Notes under the pieces: model-generated | The model's input: only the letters and a program-made list of their open reading frames with translations | Database searches by the model: none | What the model was told of the DNA's origin: nothing | Part shown: positions 52,640-62,100 of the stretch, piece after piece | How positions within the stretch are numbered: position 1 is the first letter of the stretch | Layout of the letters: each line of letters starts with the position of its first letter | Translations under genes and position numbers: made by a program | Assembly: GCA_022820365.1 (NCBI GenBank) | Contig: JAJEFO010000061.1 | Location: 1-64,000 of the forward strand | DNA: 64,000 nt | Direction: 5' to 3' | From: Silicimonas sp. | Lineage (GTDB): Bacteria; Pseudomonadota; Alphaproteobacteria; Rhodobacterales; Rhodobacteraceae

Positions 52640-53521
52640 ATGCAGAACATGAACCTCTACTCGCGCGGCGATCGGCTCTTTGTCCGGGCGAACATGGTCC
52701 TGATCGGACTGTTCACGCTCTCGACGCTCTATCCGTTCATCTACATTGCAGCCGTGTCCTTCAGCTCTGGTTTCGCGGCGCGGGCGGGACGTGTGGTTCT
52801 GAGTCCCGTCGACGTGACGGTTGCGGCCTACGCGCGCGTCCTGTCGGAGCCCCAGTTCTGGAACTCCTATGGCAACACGTTCATCTACACGATCGGAGGC
52901 ACGATCACGAGCCTGATCATCATCATTCCGGGAGCCTATGCGCTGTCGCGCCCGCAGCTTCTCGGGCGACGATTCTGGAACCTGATGGTCGCTTTCACCA
53001 TGTGGTTCCATGCCGGAATGATCCCGTTCTGGCTGAACATCCGGGACCTCGGGCTCCTCGACACCTACTTCGGCATCATCATCGCGTTCGCCTGCAACGC
53101 ATTCAACATCATCCTGCTGCGGAACTTCTTCGAAAGCATCCCGAGCTCGTTCGAAGAAGCAGCACGAATGGATGGCGCGAACGAGTTCCAGGTTCTCTGG
53201 AAGGTCTTCGTGCCGCTGTCCAAGCCCGCCATTGCAACGATCACGCTGTTTTGCGTCGTCTCGCGCTGGAACGGCTTCTTCTGGGCGATGGTGCTCCTGA
53301 CCGACGAGGGCAAGATCCCGCTGCAGGTTTACCTGCGCCAGACCATCGCGACTCTTTCCGACGACGAGGAATTCTCCTCGACCCTTATCGACGCCCCATA
53401 CAGCGTCGAAACCGTCACGGCCGCGATCATCGTCTGCTCGATCATCCCGGTGCTCTGCTTCTACCCGTTCGCGCAGAAATACTTCAACAAGGGCATCCTT
53501 CTCGGGGGTGTCAAGGAATGA
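52640..53521 (+). CDS. Sugar ABC transporter permease (LplC/YtcP type)
   Basis: This 293-residue inner-membrane protein is the second CUT1 permease, with six segments and an EAA-loop reading FEEAARMDGANEFQVLWKVF. A C-terminal KYFNKGILLGGVKE ends the protein as in LplC/YtcP homologues. GGAGG precedes the ATG, and the stop lies 28 bases before the binding-protein start. Confidence 0.92.
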   Translation: MQNMNLYSRGDRLFVRANMVLIGLFTLSTLYPFIYIAAVSFSSGFAARAGRVVLSPVDVTVAAYARVLSEPQFWNSYGNTFIYTIGGTITSLIIIIPGAYALSRPQLLGRRFWNLMVAFTMWFHAGMIPFWLNIRDLGLLDTYFGIIIAFACNAFNIILLRNFFESIPSSFEEAARMDGANEFQVLWKVFVPLSKPAIATITLFCVVSRWNGFFWAMVLLTDEGKIPLQVYLRQTIATLSDDEEFSSTLIDAPYSVETVTAAIIVCSIIPVLCFYPFAQKYFNKGILLGGVKE

Positions 53522-53549
53522 CCAGAAGTTCGCAACCAAGGAGGAACTC

Positions 53550-55097
53550 ATGCGACATCTGACTTTGGCTTCAGTCTTGCTGACCTCGATGGCGGTAACC
53601 ACGCCCGCCATCGCGGATGGCCACCTAATGATCGTGGACGAGCCGCTGGAGCTGACCATCCACATGCATCACAAGCGCTATCCCTCGTACAACGAGGACT
53701 GGCCAGTGGAACAGGAGGCACGTCGGCTGACCAACATCCACCTCAAGAACGCGACCGTCGGCTCGAACACCGACAACAGCGGGGAAGCGATCAATCTGCT
53801 TCTCGCGTCGGGCAAGCTTCCTGACATAATCGGCACGTCGCGCATCAAGGATGTCGTGAACCAGTACGGGCCACAGGGCGCCTTCATGCCGCTCAATGAC
53901 CTGATCGAAGAGCATGCGCCGCACCTGAAGGCGTTCTTCGAGAAGCGCCCCGACATCAAGGCCGCGATCTCTGCCGCCGACGGCAACATGTACTACATCC
54001 CGTACCTGCCGGACGGAAAGTACGGTCGGGCCTATTTCATCCGCTACGACTGGCTCGACAAGCTGGGCCTCGACCTTCCGCAGAACGTCGACGAGGTGAA
54101 GGCGGTGCTTGAGGCGTTTCGCGACGGCGACCCGAACGGCAACGGACTGAAGGACGAAGTGCCGTATTTTGCCCGCCAGTGGGAGGAACTGATTCGTCTC
54201 GTGACGCTCTGGGACGGCCGCTCGTCCGGATCCGACACCTATCATGACTTCTATGTCGACAGCGGCCAGATCAAGCATCCTTATGCAGGCGAAGGCTATC
54301 GCGATGGCATCAAGAACCTTACCGAGTGGTACGCCGAAGGCCTCATCGATCCCGAGGTCTTCACGCGCGGCTCTTCGGCCCGCGAATACCTGCTCTCGGA
54401 GAACCTGGGCGGAATGACCCACGACTGGTTCGCTTCCACCTCGGGCTACAATCGATTGTCGAGCGAAATCGGGGGTTTTGTCTTCAAGGCGTTCGCGCCT
54501 CCGGCCTCGATTTCCGGCAAGCGCATCGAGGAGCATCGCCGCATCCCGATCAAGCCGGACGGCTGGGCAATCGGCGGGACCAACAAGCACCCGGTCGAGA
54601 CCATCAAGTACTTCGACTTCTGGTTCTCGCCCGAAGGCCGGAACATCGTGAACTTCGGTGTCGAGGGCGTCCACTGGACCATGGAGGACGGCAAGGCGAT
54701 CTTCACGGACGCGATCCTCGGAACCGGTCGGCCGGTCAACTCCCAGCTCTACGAACTGGGTGCGCAGCTTCACGCGCGCGGCTACTTTCAGGACTATGGC
54801 TACGAGATCCAGTGGTCGAACGAGTTCGCGCTCGAAGGCATCGCCCTCTACGATGAGGGTGACTACCTGATCGACCAGTTCCTGGGCGTCGCCTTCAACA
54901 AGGACGAACAGGCGGTCTACGACAAGTACTGGCCGTCGGTCCGTACCTACATGCTCGAGCGCCAGCAGGCGTGGATCCTGGGCACCGGCGACGTCGAGGC
55001 CGATTGGGACGCCTACATGGCCGATCTCGACAAGATGGGCCTGAACGACGTGCTGGCCGCAATGCAGTCCGCTTACAACCGCCAATACGGCGGCTGA
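53550..55097 (+). CDS. Oligosaccharide ABC transporter substrate-binding protein (LplA type)
   Basis: This 515-residue periplasmic protein has a Sec signal peptide (residues 1-22, ending TTPAIA) and a large type-II binding fold of the extracellular-solute-binding family 1, LplA branch. Length is in the normal 480-560 range. Aromatic-rich segments (such as WDGRSSGSDTYHDFY and YNRLSSEIGGFVF) may form the sugar-binding cleft. It has no lipobox, as expected for Gram-negative proteins. A GGAGG ribosome binding site supports the start at 53550 rather than 53508. A strong hairpin follows the gene. Confidence 0.9.
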   Translation: MRHLTLASVLLTSMAVTTPAIADGHLMIVDEPLELTIHMHHKRYPSYNEDWPVEQEARRLTNIHLKNATVGSNTDNSGEAINLLLASGKLPDIIGTSRIKDVVNQYGPQGAFMPLNDLIEEHAPHLKAFFEKRPDIKAAISAADGNMYYIPYLPDGKYGRAYFIRYDWLDKLGLDLPQNVDEVKAVLEAFRDGDPNGNGLKDEVPYFARQWEELIRLVTLWDGRSSGSDTYHDFYVDSGQIKHPYAGEGYRDGIKNLTEWYAEGLIDPEVFTRGSSAREYLLSENLGGMTHDWFASTSGYNRLSSEIGGFVFKAFAPPASISGKRIEEHRRIPIKPDGWAIGGTNKHPVETIKYFDFWFSPEGRNIVNFGVEGVHWTMEDGKAIFTDAILGTGRPVNSQLYELGAQLHARGYFQDYGYEIQWSNEFALEGIALYDEGDYLIDQFLGVAFNKDEQAVYDKYWPSVRTYMLERQQAWILGTGDVEADWDAYMADLDKMGLNDVLAAMQSAYNRQYGG

Positions 55098-55111
55098 GGC
55101 GATGAAACTCC

Positions 55112-55140
55112 GGGCGGCGCGGACAGTCCGCGCCGCCCGA
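55112..55140 (+). terminator. GC-rich hairpin after the binding-protein gene
   Basis: A perfect 13-bp stem (CGGGCGGCGCGGA pairing with TCCGCGCCGCCCG) with a three-base loop lies 15 bases after the binding-protein stop. There is no T-run, so it is more likely an mRNA-stabilising or partial-termination element than a complete terminator. It also lies inside the 5' part of the longer open frame of the next gene, which argues for the later start. Confidence 0.75.
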
Positions 55141-55167
55141 CTTGCTTACCTGCTTCGGACGCATCCG

Positions 55168-57489
55168 ATGGACGCAACAGTGCCAAATCCTGCGCAGATT
55201 CTGCCGTTGGACGAACCGCCCGCCGGCCGGTTGACGATCCGGTATGCGCCGGATGCCGACACGGAAAGCGTCGAGAACCCGCCGCGTTTCACGTGGATTC
55301 CCGCCATCGAGGACGAGGCGTCCTACGCCGTGGCAATCACGTGCGAGGACGGGTCGGAGCGCGTATTCCCGGACATTCCAGTCAATTTCCTGACCCCGCC
55401 AGAGGCGCTCCCGGCCGGTGACCATGCCTGGCGGTACTGTGTCTGGGCCGATGGAATGCCTGCTGGCGAATGGAGTCGGGAACGGAATTTCACCGTCGCG
55501 GAGGACCTGCCGAACACACCGCTTGCGCCACGCTCGACGCGGTTCGACTCCGTATCCAGGGCACATCCCCGTCTCTGGCTCGACACGGAGAGGCTCAAGG
55601 AATTCCGGGCGGCACTTGCCAAGAACCCGGACCATTGCGGCTGGCGCACGTTCCACGATCGGTCAGTCAAGCCTTGGGCGGACCGGAAACCGATGTCCGA
55701 GCCTGCGCCCTACCCGGACAACAAGCGTGTCGCCTCGATCTGGCGGCAGACTTACATCGACTGTCAGGAACTTATCTATGCCGTTCGCCATCAGGCGATT
55801 GCGGGAAAGATCCTGAACGACCCGATCCTGACCGCGAATGCAAAGACATGGCTGATGGAGGCCGCAAGCTGGGATCCGGACGGCACCACGTCACGCGCCT
55901 ATACGGACGAATGGGCGTACCGTGTCGTTCTGGCCCTCGCCTGGGGCTACGACTGGCTTCACGACGATTTGGACGACAGCGAGCGCGAAACGGTTCGCAC
56001 CGCTCTCCTGGCCCGCACCAGGCAGGTCGCCGACCACGCCATCCAAAACGCACGAATTCACCTCTTTCCCTTTGACAGCCATGCCGTGCGTTCGGTGTCT
56101 GCCGTCCTGGTTCCCGCCTGCCTTGCCATGCTGGGCGAAGAGCGCGAGGCCGAAGACTGGCTGCACTACTCGGTCGAATTCCTTTCCACGATCTATTCGC
56201 CGTGGGCCGACACCGACGGCGGCTGGGCCGAAGGGCCGCACTACTGGATGACCGGCATCGCCTATCTCATCGATGCGGCCAACCAGCTGCGCAGCGCCTC
56301 GGACATTGATCTGTACCGGAGGCCGTTCTTCCACAGGACCGGCGATTTCCCGCTCTACACCAAGGCTCCTGACACCCGCCGCGCGACCTTTGGGGACGAC
56401 AGCACCATGGGCGACCTGCCCTGCCTGAAGCTCGGCTACAACACGCGCCAGTTTGCCGGCATCACGGGCAACCCTGCCTACCAGTGGTACTTTGAAGAGA
56501 TTCGCCGCAACGATCCCGGAACGGAAATGGAGTTCTACAACTGGGGCTGGTGGGACCTGAACTTCGACGATCTCGTCTTCGCCCACGACTTCGGATCCGT
56601 GGAGCCGAAACCCCCTTCCTCGGACGACCGTTTGCGCTGGTTCAAGGGCACGGGCTGGGTCGCCATCCAGTCACACATGGGCGACCCGGATCGACACGTC
56701 CAGTTCGTCATGAAGTCCAGCCCGTGGGGCTCGATCAGCCACAGCCACGGCGACCAGAACGCGTTCTGCATTTCTGCGTTCGGTGAGGATCTCGCGATCC
56801 AGTCCGGCCACTATGTCGCCTTCAATTCGTCGATGCACCGGAACTGGCGACGCCAGACCATGTCCAAGAACGCGATTCTCCTGAACGGCAAGGGCCAGTA
56901 CGCTGGAAGTGACAAGGCCGAGGCGATCAAGGCGGCGGGACGGATCATCGATGCCAAGGACGCCGGCGATCACGTGTTCATTCGCGGGGACGCCACGGCG
57001 GCCTACCGAAGCCTTGTGCCCGAAGTCACGCAGGTCCTGCGCGACGTATACTTCGTGCGGGACAGCTATTTCGTGATCGTCGACCAAGTCGATGCGGCTG
57101 AGCCGCTGACGCTTGACTGGCTCTTCCACGCCAATTCGCCAATGGAACTCGGGGCAGAGACGTTTCGCTATCGCGGCAAGCGCTCAAGCATCTACGGCAA
57201 GTTTCTCTGGTCAGAGGCCGGACACCCGCAGATCGATCAGACAACCGGGTTTCCGGACGTTGATCCGGACGAGATCGAGGGGCTTGCCGAAAGCACCCAT
57301 GTCCGCGCTTCGTTTCCTGCAGCGCATTGCCATCGGATCGCAACGCTGCTCGTGCCGCACCTGTCAAGCGCGCCGAGCCGAATCTTTCACTTTCTCGACG
57401 ACCAGGGGTACGACTGCGAGTTGTATTTCACTGGCGCGGACGATCATTCCTTCAAGGTCGTCATCCCGAAATCCTTCCAAGCCAGATAG
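55168..57489 (+). CDS. Heparinase II/III-family lyase with DUF4962-like N-terminus
   Basis: This polysaccharide lyase of about 773 residues has an N-terminal beta-sandwich (about 10-110), an alpha/alpha toroid with FDSHAVRS (H305) and GGWAEGPHYW (E355), and a C-terminal beta-sheet domain with SHSHGDQNAF (His about 525). These correspond to the catalytic His, Glu/Tyr and metal-site His of heparinase II. It should cleave uronic-acid-containing chains by beta-elimination. No signal peptide is seen, so it probably acts on imported oligomers. The start at 55168 is chosen because the 22-codon extension is the hairpin itself. Confidence 0.85.
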   Translation: MDATVPNPAQILPLDEPPAGRLTIRYAPDADTESVENPPRFTWIPAIEDEASYAVAITCEDGSERVFPDIPVNFLTPPEALPAGDHAWRYCVWADGMPAGEWSRERNFTVAEDLPNTPLAPRSTRFDSVSRAHPRLWLDTERLKEFRAALAKNPDHCGWRTFHDRSVKPWADRKPMSEPAPYPDNKRVASIWRQTYIDCQELIYAVRHQAIAGKILNDPILTANAKTWLMEAASWDPDGTTSRAYTDEWAYRVVLALAWGYDWLHDDLDDSERETVRTALLARTRQVADHAIQNARIHLFPFDSHAVRSVSAVLVPACLAMLGEEREAEDWLHYSVEFLSTIYSPWADTDGGWAEGPHYWMTGIAYLIDAANQLRSASDIDLYRRPFFHRTGDFPLYTKAPDTRRATFGDDSTMGDLPCLKLGYNTRQFAGITGNPAYQWYFEEIRRNDPGTEMEFYNWGWWDLNFDDLVFAHDFGSVEPKPPSSDDRLRWFKGTGWVAIQSHMGDPDRHVQFVMKSSPWGSISHSHGDQNAFCISAFGEDLAIQSGHYVAFNSSMHRNWRRQTMSKNAILLNGKGQYAGSDKAEAIKAAGRIIDAKDAGDHVFIRGDATAAYRSLVPEVTQVLRDVYFVRDSYFVIVDQVDAAEPLTLDWLFHANSPMELGAETFRYRGKRSSIYGKFLWSEAGHPQIDQTTGFPDVDPDEIEGLAESTHVRASFPAAHCHRIATLLVPHLSSAPSRIFHFLDDQGYDCELYFTGADDHSFKVVIPKSFQAR

Positions 57490-57497
57490 GACAACTC

Positions 57498-58283
57498 ATG
57501 TTGCAGACACAAATCAGCGCCTCCGATGCGCAACTGAACCTCCAGGGAAAGACGGCCATCGTCACCGGCGGCGGGCGAGACATCGGGCTTGCATGCGCGC
57601 TTCGGCTAGCTTCTTCGGGCGCTGCGGTTGCCATCAACTACCACAACTCGGCGGCGGGCGCCGAGAACGCCGCAACCGAGATCACGGCGGCAGGCGGCAA
57701 GTCGTTTGCCCTGCAGGGCGACATGACATCGGACGAATCCGTTGCCGCCCTCGTCGCCAGGACCGTCTCCGAACTGGGTGACCGGATCGACATCGTCGTG
57801 CATGTCACCGGCGGGCTGGTCGCCCGAAAGAAGATCCCTGAAATGGATGTAGATCACTGGAACCACGTGATGGACCTGAATGCCACTTCGTTCCTGCGCA
57901 TCGTGAAGGCGGCGTTGCCCCACATGACCGAAGGTGGCGCCATCGTCGGACTGGCAAGCCAGGCCGGGCGCGATGGCGGCGGACCGGGCGCCATCGCCTA
58001 TGGCGCGGCAAAGGGTGCAATGATGACAATGACGCGGGGCATGGCCAAGGAACTCGGTCCGGGCATACGGGTCAATTCGGTCTGCCCCGGAATGATCGAC
58101 ACCGATTTCCACAACGTCTTCACGAAGCCGGAGGTCCGCACGCATGTGGCAAGCATCACGCCGCTGAAACGCGAGGGCGCGCCGGAAGACGTTGCAAACC
58201 TGGTCGCCTATCTCGCTTCGGACCAGGCCGCGTTCATCACCGGCGCGAATGTCGACATAAACGGCGGCACCCTGTTCTCGTAG
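57498..58283 (+). CDS. Short-chain dehydrogenase/reductase (sugar-acid type)
   Basis: This 261-residue SDR has a cofactor motif TGGGRDIG, catalytic Ser (LASQAG) and YGAAK. It sits between the lyase and GH88 genes. In comparable loci an SDR reduces the unsaturated keto-uronate (KduD or DEH-reductase type), which makes that role the best guess. The start at 57498 (MLQTQIS) follows AGGAC; the longer frame runs through the lyase gene. Confidence 0.88.
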   Translation: MLQTQISASDAQLNLQGKTAIVTGGGRDIGLACALRLASSGAAVAINYHNSAAGAENAATEITAAGGKSFALQGDMTSDESVAALVARTVSELGDRIDIVVHVTGGLVARKKIPEMDVDHWNHVMDLNATSFLRIVKAALPHMTEGGAIVGLASQAGRDGGGPGAIAYGAAKGAMMTMTRGMAKELGPGIRVNSVCPGMIDTDFHNVFTKPEVRTHVASITPLKREGAPEDVANLVAYLASDQAAFITGANVDINGGTLFS

Positions 58284-58290
58284 GCGGAAC

Positions 58291-59502
58291 GTGGCAATGG
58301 AAGATCCTGCGGATACCGGCGAATCCTACGCAACGCTGGCGCTGTTTCAGCCACCCACGGCGCACAAGGAACTGTTTGCCGATGCGTTGGCGCAGGCTCT
58401 TGCCAAGGTCGAATCCCTGGTGCCGAAATTCGGCCTGCGCAATCCCCGGATGGGTATTCAGGGCACCCTCACCTATGAATTTTGCACCGAAGACGAATGG
58501 GTTGCGAGCTTCTGGACCGGCCAGCTGTGGCTTGCATATGCGCTGACCGGGAACGAGCGTCTTAAGAACAGTGCCCGCGCCAGGCGCCCGTATTTCCGTC
58601 GCGTGCTGGAGAACCCGGCCTGGCACGACCACGATCTCGGCTTTCTGTTTCTGCTTTCCTGCGTTGCCGACTTCAAGCTGACCGGCGACAACGATGCGCG
58701 TGCCATGGCGCTGCGCGCAGCTGACTTTCTCGCGGCACGCTGGCGCCAGCCCATGCCCTTCGTGATGTGCTGGAACCCGATGCTGCGCGACGAACCGAAG
58801 TTCAGGGAGCGAAAGACACGCACGCTGAACATCGACAGCCTGCAAGGCATGTCCCTGCTCTATTGGGCACATCGTGAAACCGGACAGCCGTCGTTCCGCG
58901 AAATTGCGAACATGCACAACGAGACCGCAATCCGCCACCTGGTTCGGGACGACTTCAGCTCGTTTCATGCGTTTGAATTCAACCCGGCCACCGGTGCGGC
59001 AATCAAGGGCTATACGCATCAGGGCCTGCACGACGACAGTTGCTGGTCGCGCGGCCAAGCCTGGGCCATTCACGGGCTGGCGCAGAGCTTTCTGAACACC
59101 GGCATTGAAGTATACCGGGACACGGCGGCCAGAATGGCTGACTTCGTTTCGGAGAGGCTTCCAGATGACGGCGTGCCGCTGTGGGACTACGACTTGCCCG
59201 AAGACGGGCACCCATACCGCGACTCGTCGGCAGGTGCCGTGACGGCTGCTGGCGCCTACACACTTGCCCAGGGATTCGGGTCCGGCCCGGAAGTTGGAAA
59301 GTACACCGAGCTTGCCGACCGGATCCTGAGCGGGCTCTTCCGGCATTGCGACATTGCCGGAATCGATGAAGCCGAAGGATTGCTCAAGGAGGGCGCAGCA
59401 TTCGTCGAACTCGGACGCGCCGACAACCTGCTGCCCTATGGCGACTACTACTATCTCGAAGCGCTGATGCGCGCGGTCGGGCACACCGAATTCTACTGGT
59501 AG
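58291..59502 (+). CDS. Glycoside hydrolase family 88, unsaturated glucuronyl hydrolase
   Basis: The enzyme hydrates the 4,5-double bond of the non-reducing unsaturated uronate left by a lyase, releasing an unsaturated monosaccharide. The 403-residue alpha/alpha barrel shows the catalytic-Asp region HDHDLGF (D115), a second acidic segment NIDSLQG (D182) and the SRGQAWAIHGL motif. No signal peptide is present, so it is cytoplasmic. The start is GTG at 58291 or ATG at 58297. It is the last gene of the uronate operon. Confidence 0.9.
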   Translation: MAMEDPADTGESYATLALFQPPTAHKELFADALAQALAKVESLVPKFGLRNPRMGIQGTLTYEFCTEDEWVASFWTGQLWLAYALTGNERLKNSARARRPYFRRVLENPAWHDHDLGFLFLLSCVADFKLTGDNDARAMALRAADFLAARWRQPMPFVMCWNPMLRDEPKFRERKTRTLNIDSLQGMSLLYWAHRETGQPSFREIANMHNETAIRHLVRDDFSSFHAFEFNPATGAAIKGYTHQGLHDDSCWSRGQAWAIHGLAQSFLNTGIEVYRDTAARMADFVSERLPDDGVPLWDYDLPEDGHPYRDSSAGAVTAAGAYTLAQGFGSGPEVGKYTELADRILSGLFRHCDIAGIDEAEGLLKEGAAFVELGRADNLLPYGDYYYLEALMRAVGHTEFYW

Positions 59503-60425
59503 CCGGGCTCCGAGCGTGGACTTCGTGTATCGGGTGGAGGATCACGTAAGGGACGGGATGAACCTGCGTGAACCGGTTGCTTGCCATCTGCAAAGTCGAT
59601 GCCATTTGCTGAAGTCTCCGGTGATGCGCGACGCCCAGCGCGGGCTATGCCACGTAAATTGCATTGTGTTATTGTGTTCTGGTCGGCAGTTGTTCCAACT
59701 TTTGGAGGCGCGATCGGCAGTTGCCGATGGAATAGGCAGCTCAAACATTCTGGCAATTGTACATCGCGGCATTCACCGTCGACCGTCGTCATGAAGATTG
59801 CCTTCGTTCCGGCATTCGTACAGGTGCTACCGTGCCTGGTTTGCAGTTAGGAATCTCGCCAAGAAACTTGCCCTCTTTCCCGGTCATGAACCATCTACCA
59901 TTGAATGCGTGGTGGTCAGTTGTGAGACAAATCGCATTTCGAGGAGGGGAGTTCGGCACATGCGGTCAAGGCACCATGGAAGCGACGAAAGGGGTAGCAC
60001 GACAGTTTCTTGAACTGGATTCATCTCACCGGACTCGATGGCAGCAATGCGGTTCTTGCATCTCTTCGGCAGTCTCGCGCAAATGCATGCGGTTTACGAA
60101 CTGAGCCTGCATCTGCCCGCACCTGCGGGAGGTCACGTCACTTTGTCTCCGGAGTTGCCCCAGCCATTTGACTCACGGACGATGCGTTGAACGGTGCAAT
60201 TGATGACTTGGAATCGAAACGCCACATCGTTCCTCGACTGCGAAAGCACCACGAACTTCTGTGGAAATCACGCGATCAAGCAGCCTACCTGTTCGACTGA
60301 TGGGAGGCGAGCATGCCGATTTCGGTTCCAGACGCGAATGAGAAAAATATTTTGAATCCGTGTGTTGCGTCCTCCCGGCAACGAAAGTGACATCGGTGCA
60401 ACCTCGAAGTCCCAATCTTTTGCGC
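59503..60425. other. Gene-free accessory spacer
   Basis: Nearly 1 kb without a gene I can support. Short frames on both strands have no recognisable products and differ in composition from the flanking genes. The region is AT-richer than its surroundings in places (for example near 59660-59700). It may be decayed sequence inserted between the uronate operon and the toxin-antitoxin pair. Confidence 0.45.
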
Positions 60426-60456
60426 TGTTTCTGTTGTTACATTTGTTTCTGTTATT
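60426..60456 (+). repeat. Tandem direct repeats upstream of the toxin-antitoxin pair
   Basis: TGTTTCTGTTGTT at 60426-60438 and TGTTTCTGTTATT at 60444-60456 differ by one base in 13 and are 18 bases apart, in AT-rich DNA about 55-85 bases before the antitoxin start. Direct repeats at this place are good candidates for antitoxin binding and autoregulation. Confidence 0.6.
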
Positions 60457-60510
60457 TCACTTGAAAATCGGAAGGGCTCACCGCAGATTCAGGCCAGAAG
60501 GAGACCCTAG

Positions 60511-60981
60511 ATGACCTCAGCAAATGACTTGGCCAGTGACCTAGCCAAGGGGTTGAAAAATCGACTCCCGACGGAAGCCGAGATTCACAGCGCCGCGCAT
60601 GCGGCCACTGCGATTGCCGTTGCCATGGAACTCGACGACGGGTTGAGGATTTCCGGCCAAGACGGCGAGGCGGTGAGAATTGCCCCTGCTGTCGGTGAAC
60701 TAATCGTTGAACTCCTAGGCCATGTCAGCGCCGGGAATATGGTCACTCTCGTGCCGGTCAGTGCCATGCTTACCACGCAGCAGGCAGCGGACATTCTGAA
60801 CGTGTCGCGACCACATCTGACCAAGCTCCTGAAACGAGGAGAAATCGCCTTCGAGGAAGTCGGTAAACATCGCCGTGTCCCGCTGCCGGCACTGATGCGG
60901 TACCGCACACAGAAGGCACGGAAGCAAGAAGAAGCGATGAAAGAACTCTCCAGGCTGGGTCAGGAGTTCGAACGAGCGTGA
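60511..60981 (+). CDS. Antitoxin with excisionase-type HTH domain
   Basis: The 156-residue protein has a C-terminal MerR/excisionase-like DNA-binding domain (about 87-130, with LTTQQAADILNVSRPHLTKL and a following RRVPLPALMRY) and a basic tail. The N-terminal 80 residues are a separate helical/strand region that may bind the toxin. Domains of this type are known as antitoxins of PIN toxins. AAGGAG precedes the ATG. The stop overlaps the toxin start (GTGA), so the toxin is translated through coupling. Confidence 0.83.
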   Translation: MTSANDLASDLAKGLKNRLPTEAEIHSAAHAATAIAVAMELDDGLRISGQDGEAVRIAPAVGELIVELLGHVSAGNMVTLVPVSAMLTTQQAADILNVSRPHLTKLLKRGEIAFEEVGKHRRVPLPALMRYRTQKARKQEEAMKELSRLGQEFERA

Positions 60982-61556
60982 GTCATGTCGCCAATCCGTT
61001 TGTCGTCGTTCTGGACGCAAGCGTCCTCTATCCGTTTCGGATGCGGGATATCCTGTTCACTTTCGCACAGCACGGCCTATTCCGAGCCCGCTTCACAACC
61101 GAAATCATCAACGAGTGGACGCGAAGCCTGATCGCCGGCAGACCCCAACTGGAGGCCAGCGTCCGGCGACAAGCCGCTATTGTCGGCGAAGTCTTCGATG
61201 AGTGCTTCGTCGAGGGATACGAGCCACTGATCGCAAGCCTCAACCTGCCAGACGCAGATGATCGGCACGTGTTGGCAGCGGCGATCAAGTGCTCGGCCCA
61301 GACAATCGTCACCGAGAACAGACGCGACTTCCCGGCGGAAATTCTGGAACAATATGGCATTGAAGCTCTTGGGGCCGATGACATGCTGGCGAACACCTAC
61401 GACCTGTTTCCGATAGAAGGAGCACGAGCACTTAGGACAGTTCGGAAGAGATACGAAAACCCGCCATTCTCGCCCTCGGAGTTCCTTCTGGACCTTACAA
61501 AATGCGGCATGCCGAAGCTTGCGGGCATGTCACGAAACGCGATCGAGCATCTTTGA
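60978..61556 (+). CDS. PIN-domain ribonuclease toxin
   Basis: This 192-residue protein is a PIN-type ribonuclease with acidic metal ligands at D13 (VVLDASVLYP), E46 (NEW), and D92/D94/D95 (LPDADDRHVLAAA). The TENRRDFP segment corresponds to the C-terminal acidic position. The fold and length fit the PIN_3 group of VapC-like toxins. It starts with GTG overlapping the antitoxin stop. The catalytic residues look intact. The RNA target is unknown. Confidence 0.85.
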   Translation: MSHVANPFVVVLDASVLYPFRMRDILFTFAQHGLFRARFTTEIINEWTRSLIAGRPQLEASVRRQAAIVGEVFDECFVEGYEPLIASLNLPDADDRHVLAAAIKCSAQTIVTENRRDFPAEILEQYGIEALGADDMLANTYDLFPIEGARALRTVRKRYENPPFSPSEFLLDLTKCGMPKLAGMSRNAIEHL

Positions 61557-62100
61557 TCTTTTCATCGGTCCGCCACCACGCGGCGGCGATGCCACCGCTC
61601 TCAGAACCGACACTTGATATGGTCAACCTTCTCTGAGCCCGAAAGAACTCGAGAGGCATTCCCAAACGGCCGAAACGGAGCACAACAAGCGCCGTAGCCA
61701 ACTGCCCCTTGCTTTGCGTTTCACAAAGCTGCCGAGGTGAACTTGACACAAGTATTTCGATGACATTCCCGGCATTCTGGAACAACCAAACCTCAACGCT
61801 TGCCGCCAATGCGGTTACGACGACGCTTGTAACCAAGATCCGGTGCAGCGACGGCAAGTCAAATATGGCCAGAATTTGCGTTCAGGCGGCACTTCGGACA
61901 ATTGGTAGGGATCGACCGCATTCATGAAGAGTCGGGTAATGCGCTCGTAGACTCCTCCGGGCATTTGCCTCGTCTACTTCGTAAGCCGAAGCGACCAAAC
62001 GGTTCGCACCGATCAAACTCAGTTTCGGAACCTGACGCCGTGCGTCTGTCCGTCAAAAGCACATTCGCCTGAACGCGGTCGCATTTTTCCGCGACGTGAG
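61557..62100. other. Gene-free spacer after the toxin gene
   Basis: These 544 bases lie between convergent genes. A 120-codon minus frame (61495-61857) has a hydrophobic start, but it overlaps the toxin 3' end and matches no family. I see no RNA gene or clear terminator. Confidence 0.4.

Noticed and set aside
53625-55085. 486-codon minus-strand frame
   Set aside because: It is a shadow of the binding-protein gene, which has a signal peptide and ribosome binding site on the other strand.
61495-61857. 120-codon minus frame with a hydrophobic start
   Set aside because: It overlaps the PIN toxin 3' end and resembles no known protein; the evidence is too thin.
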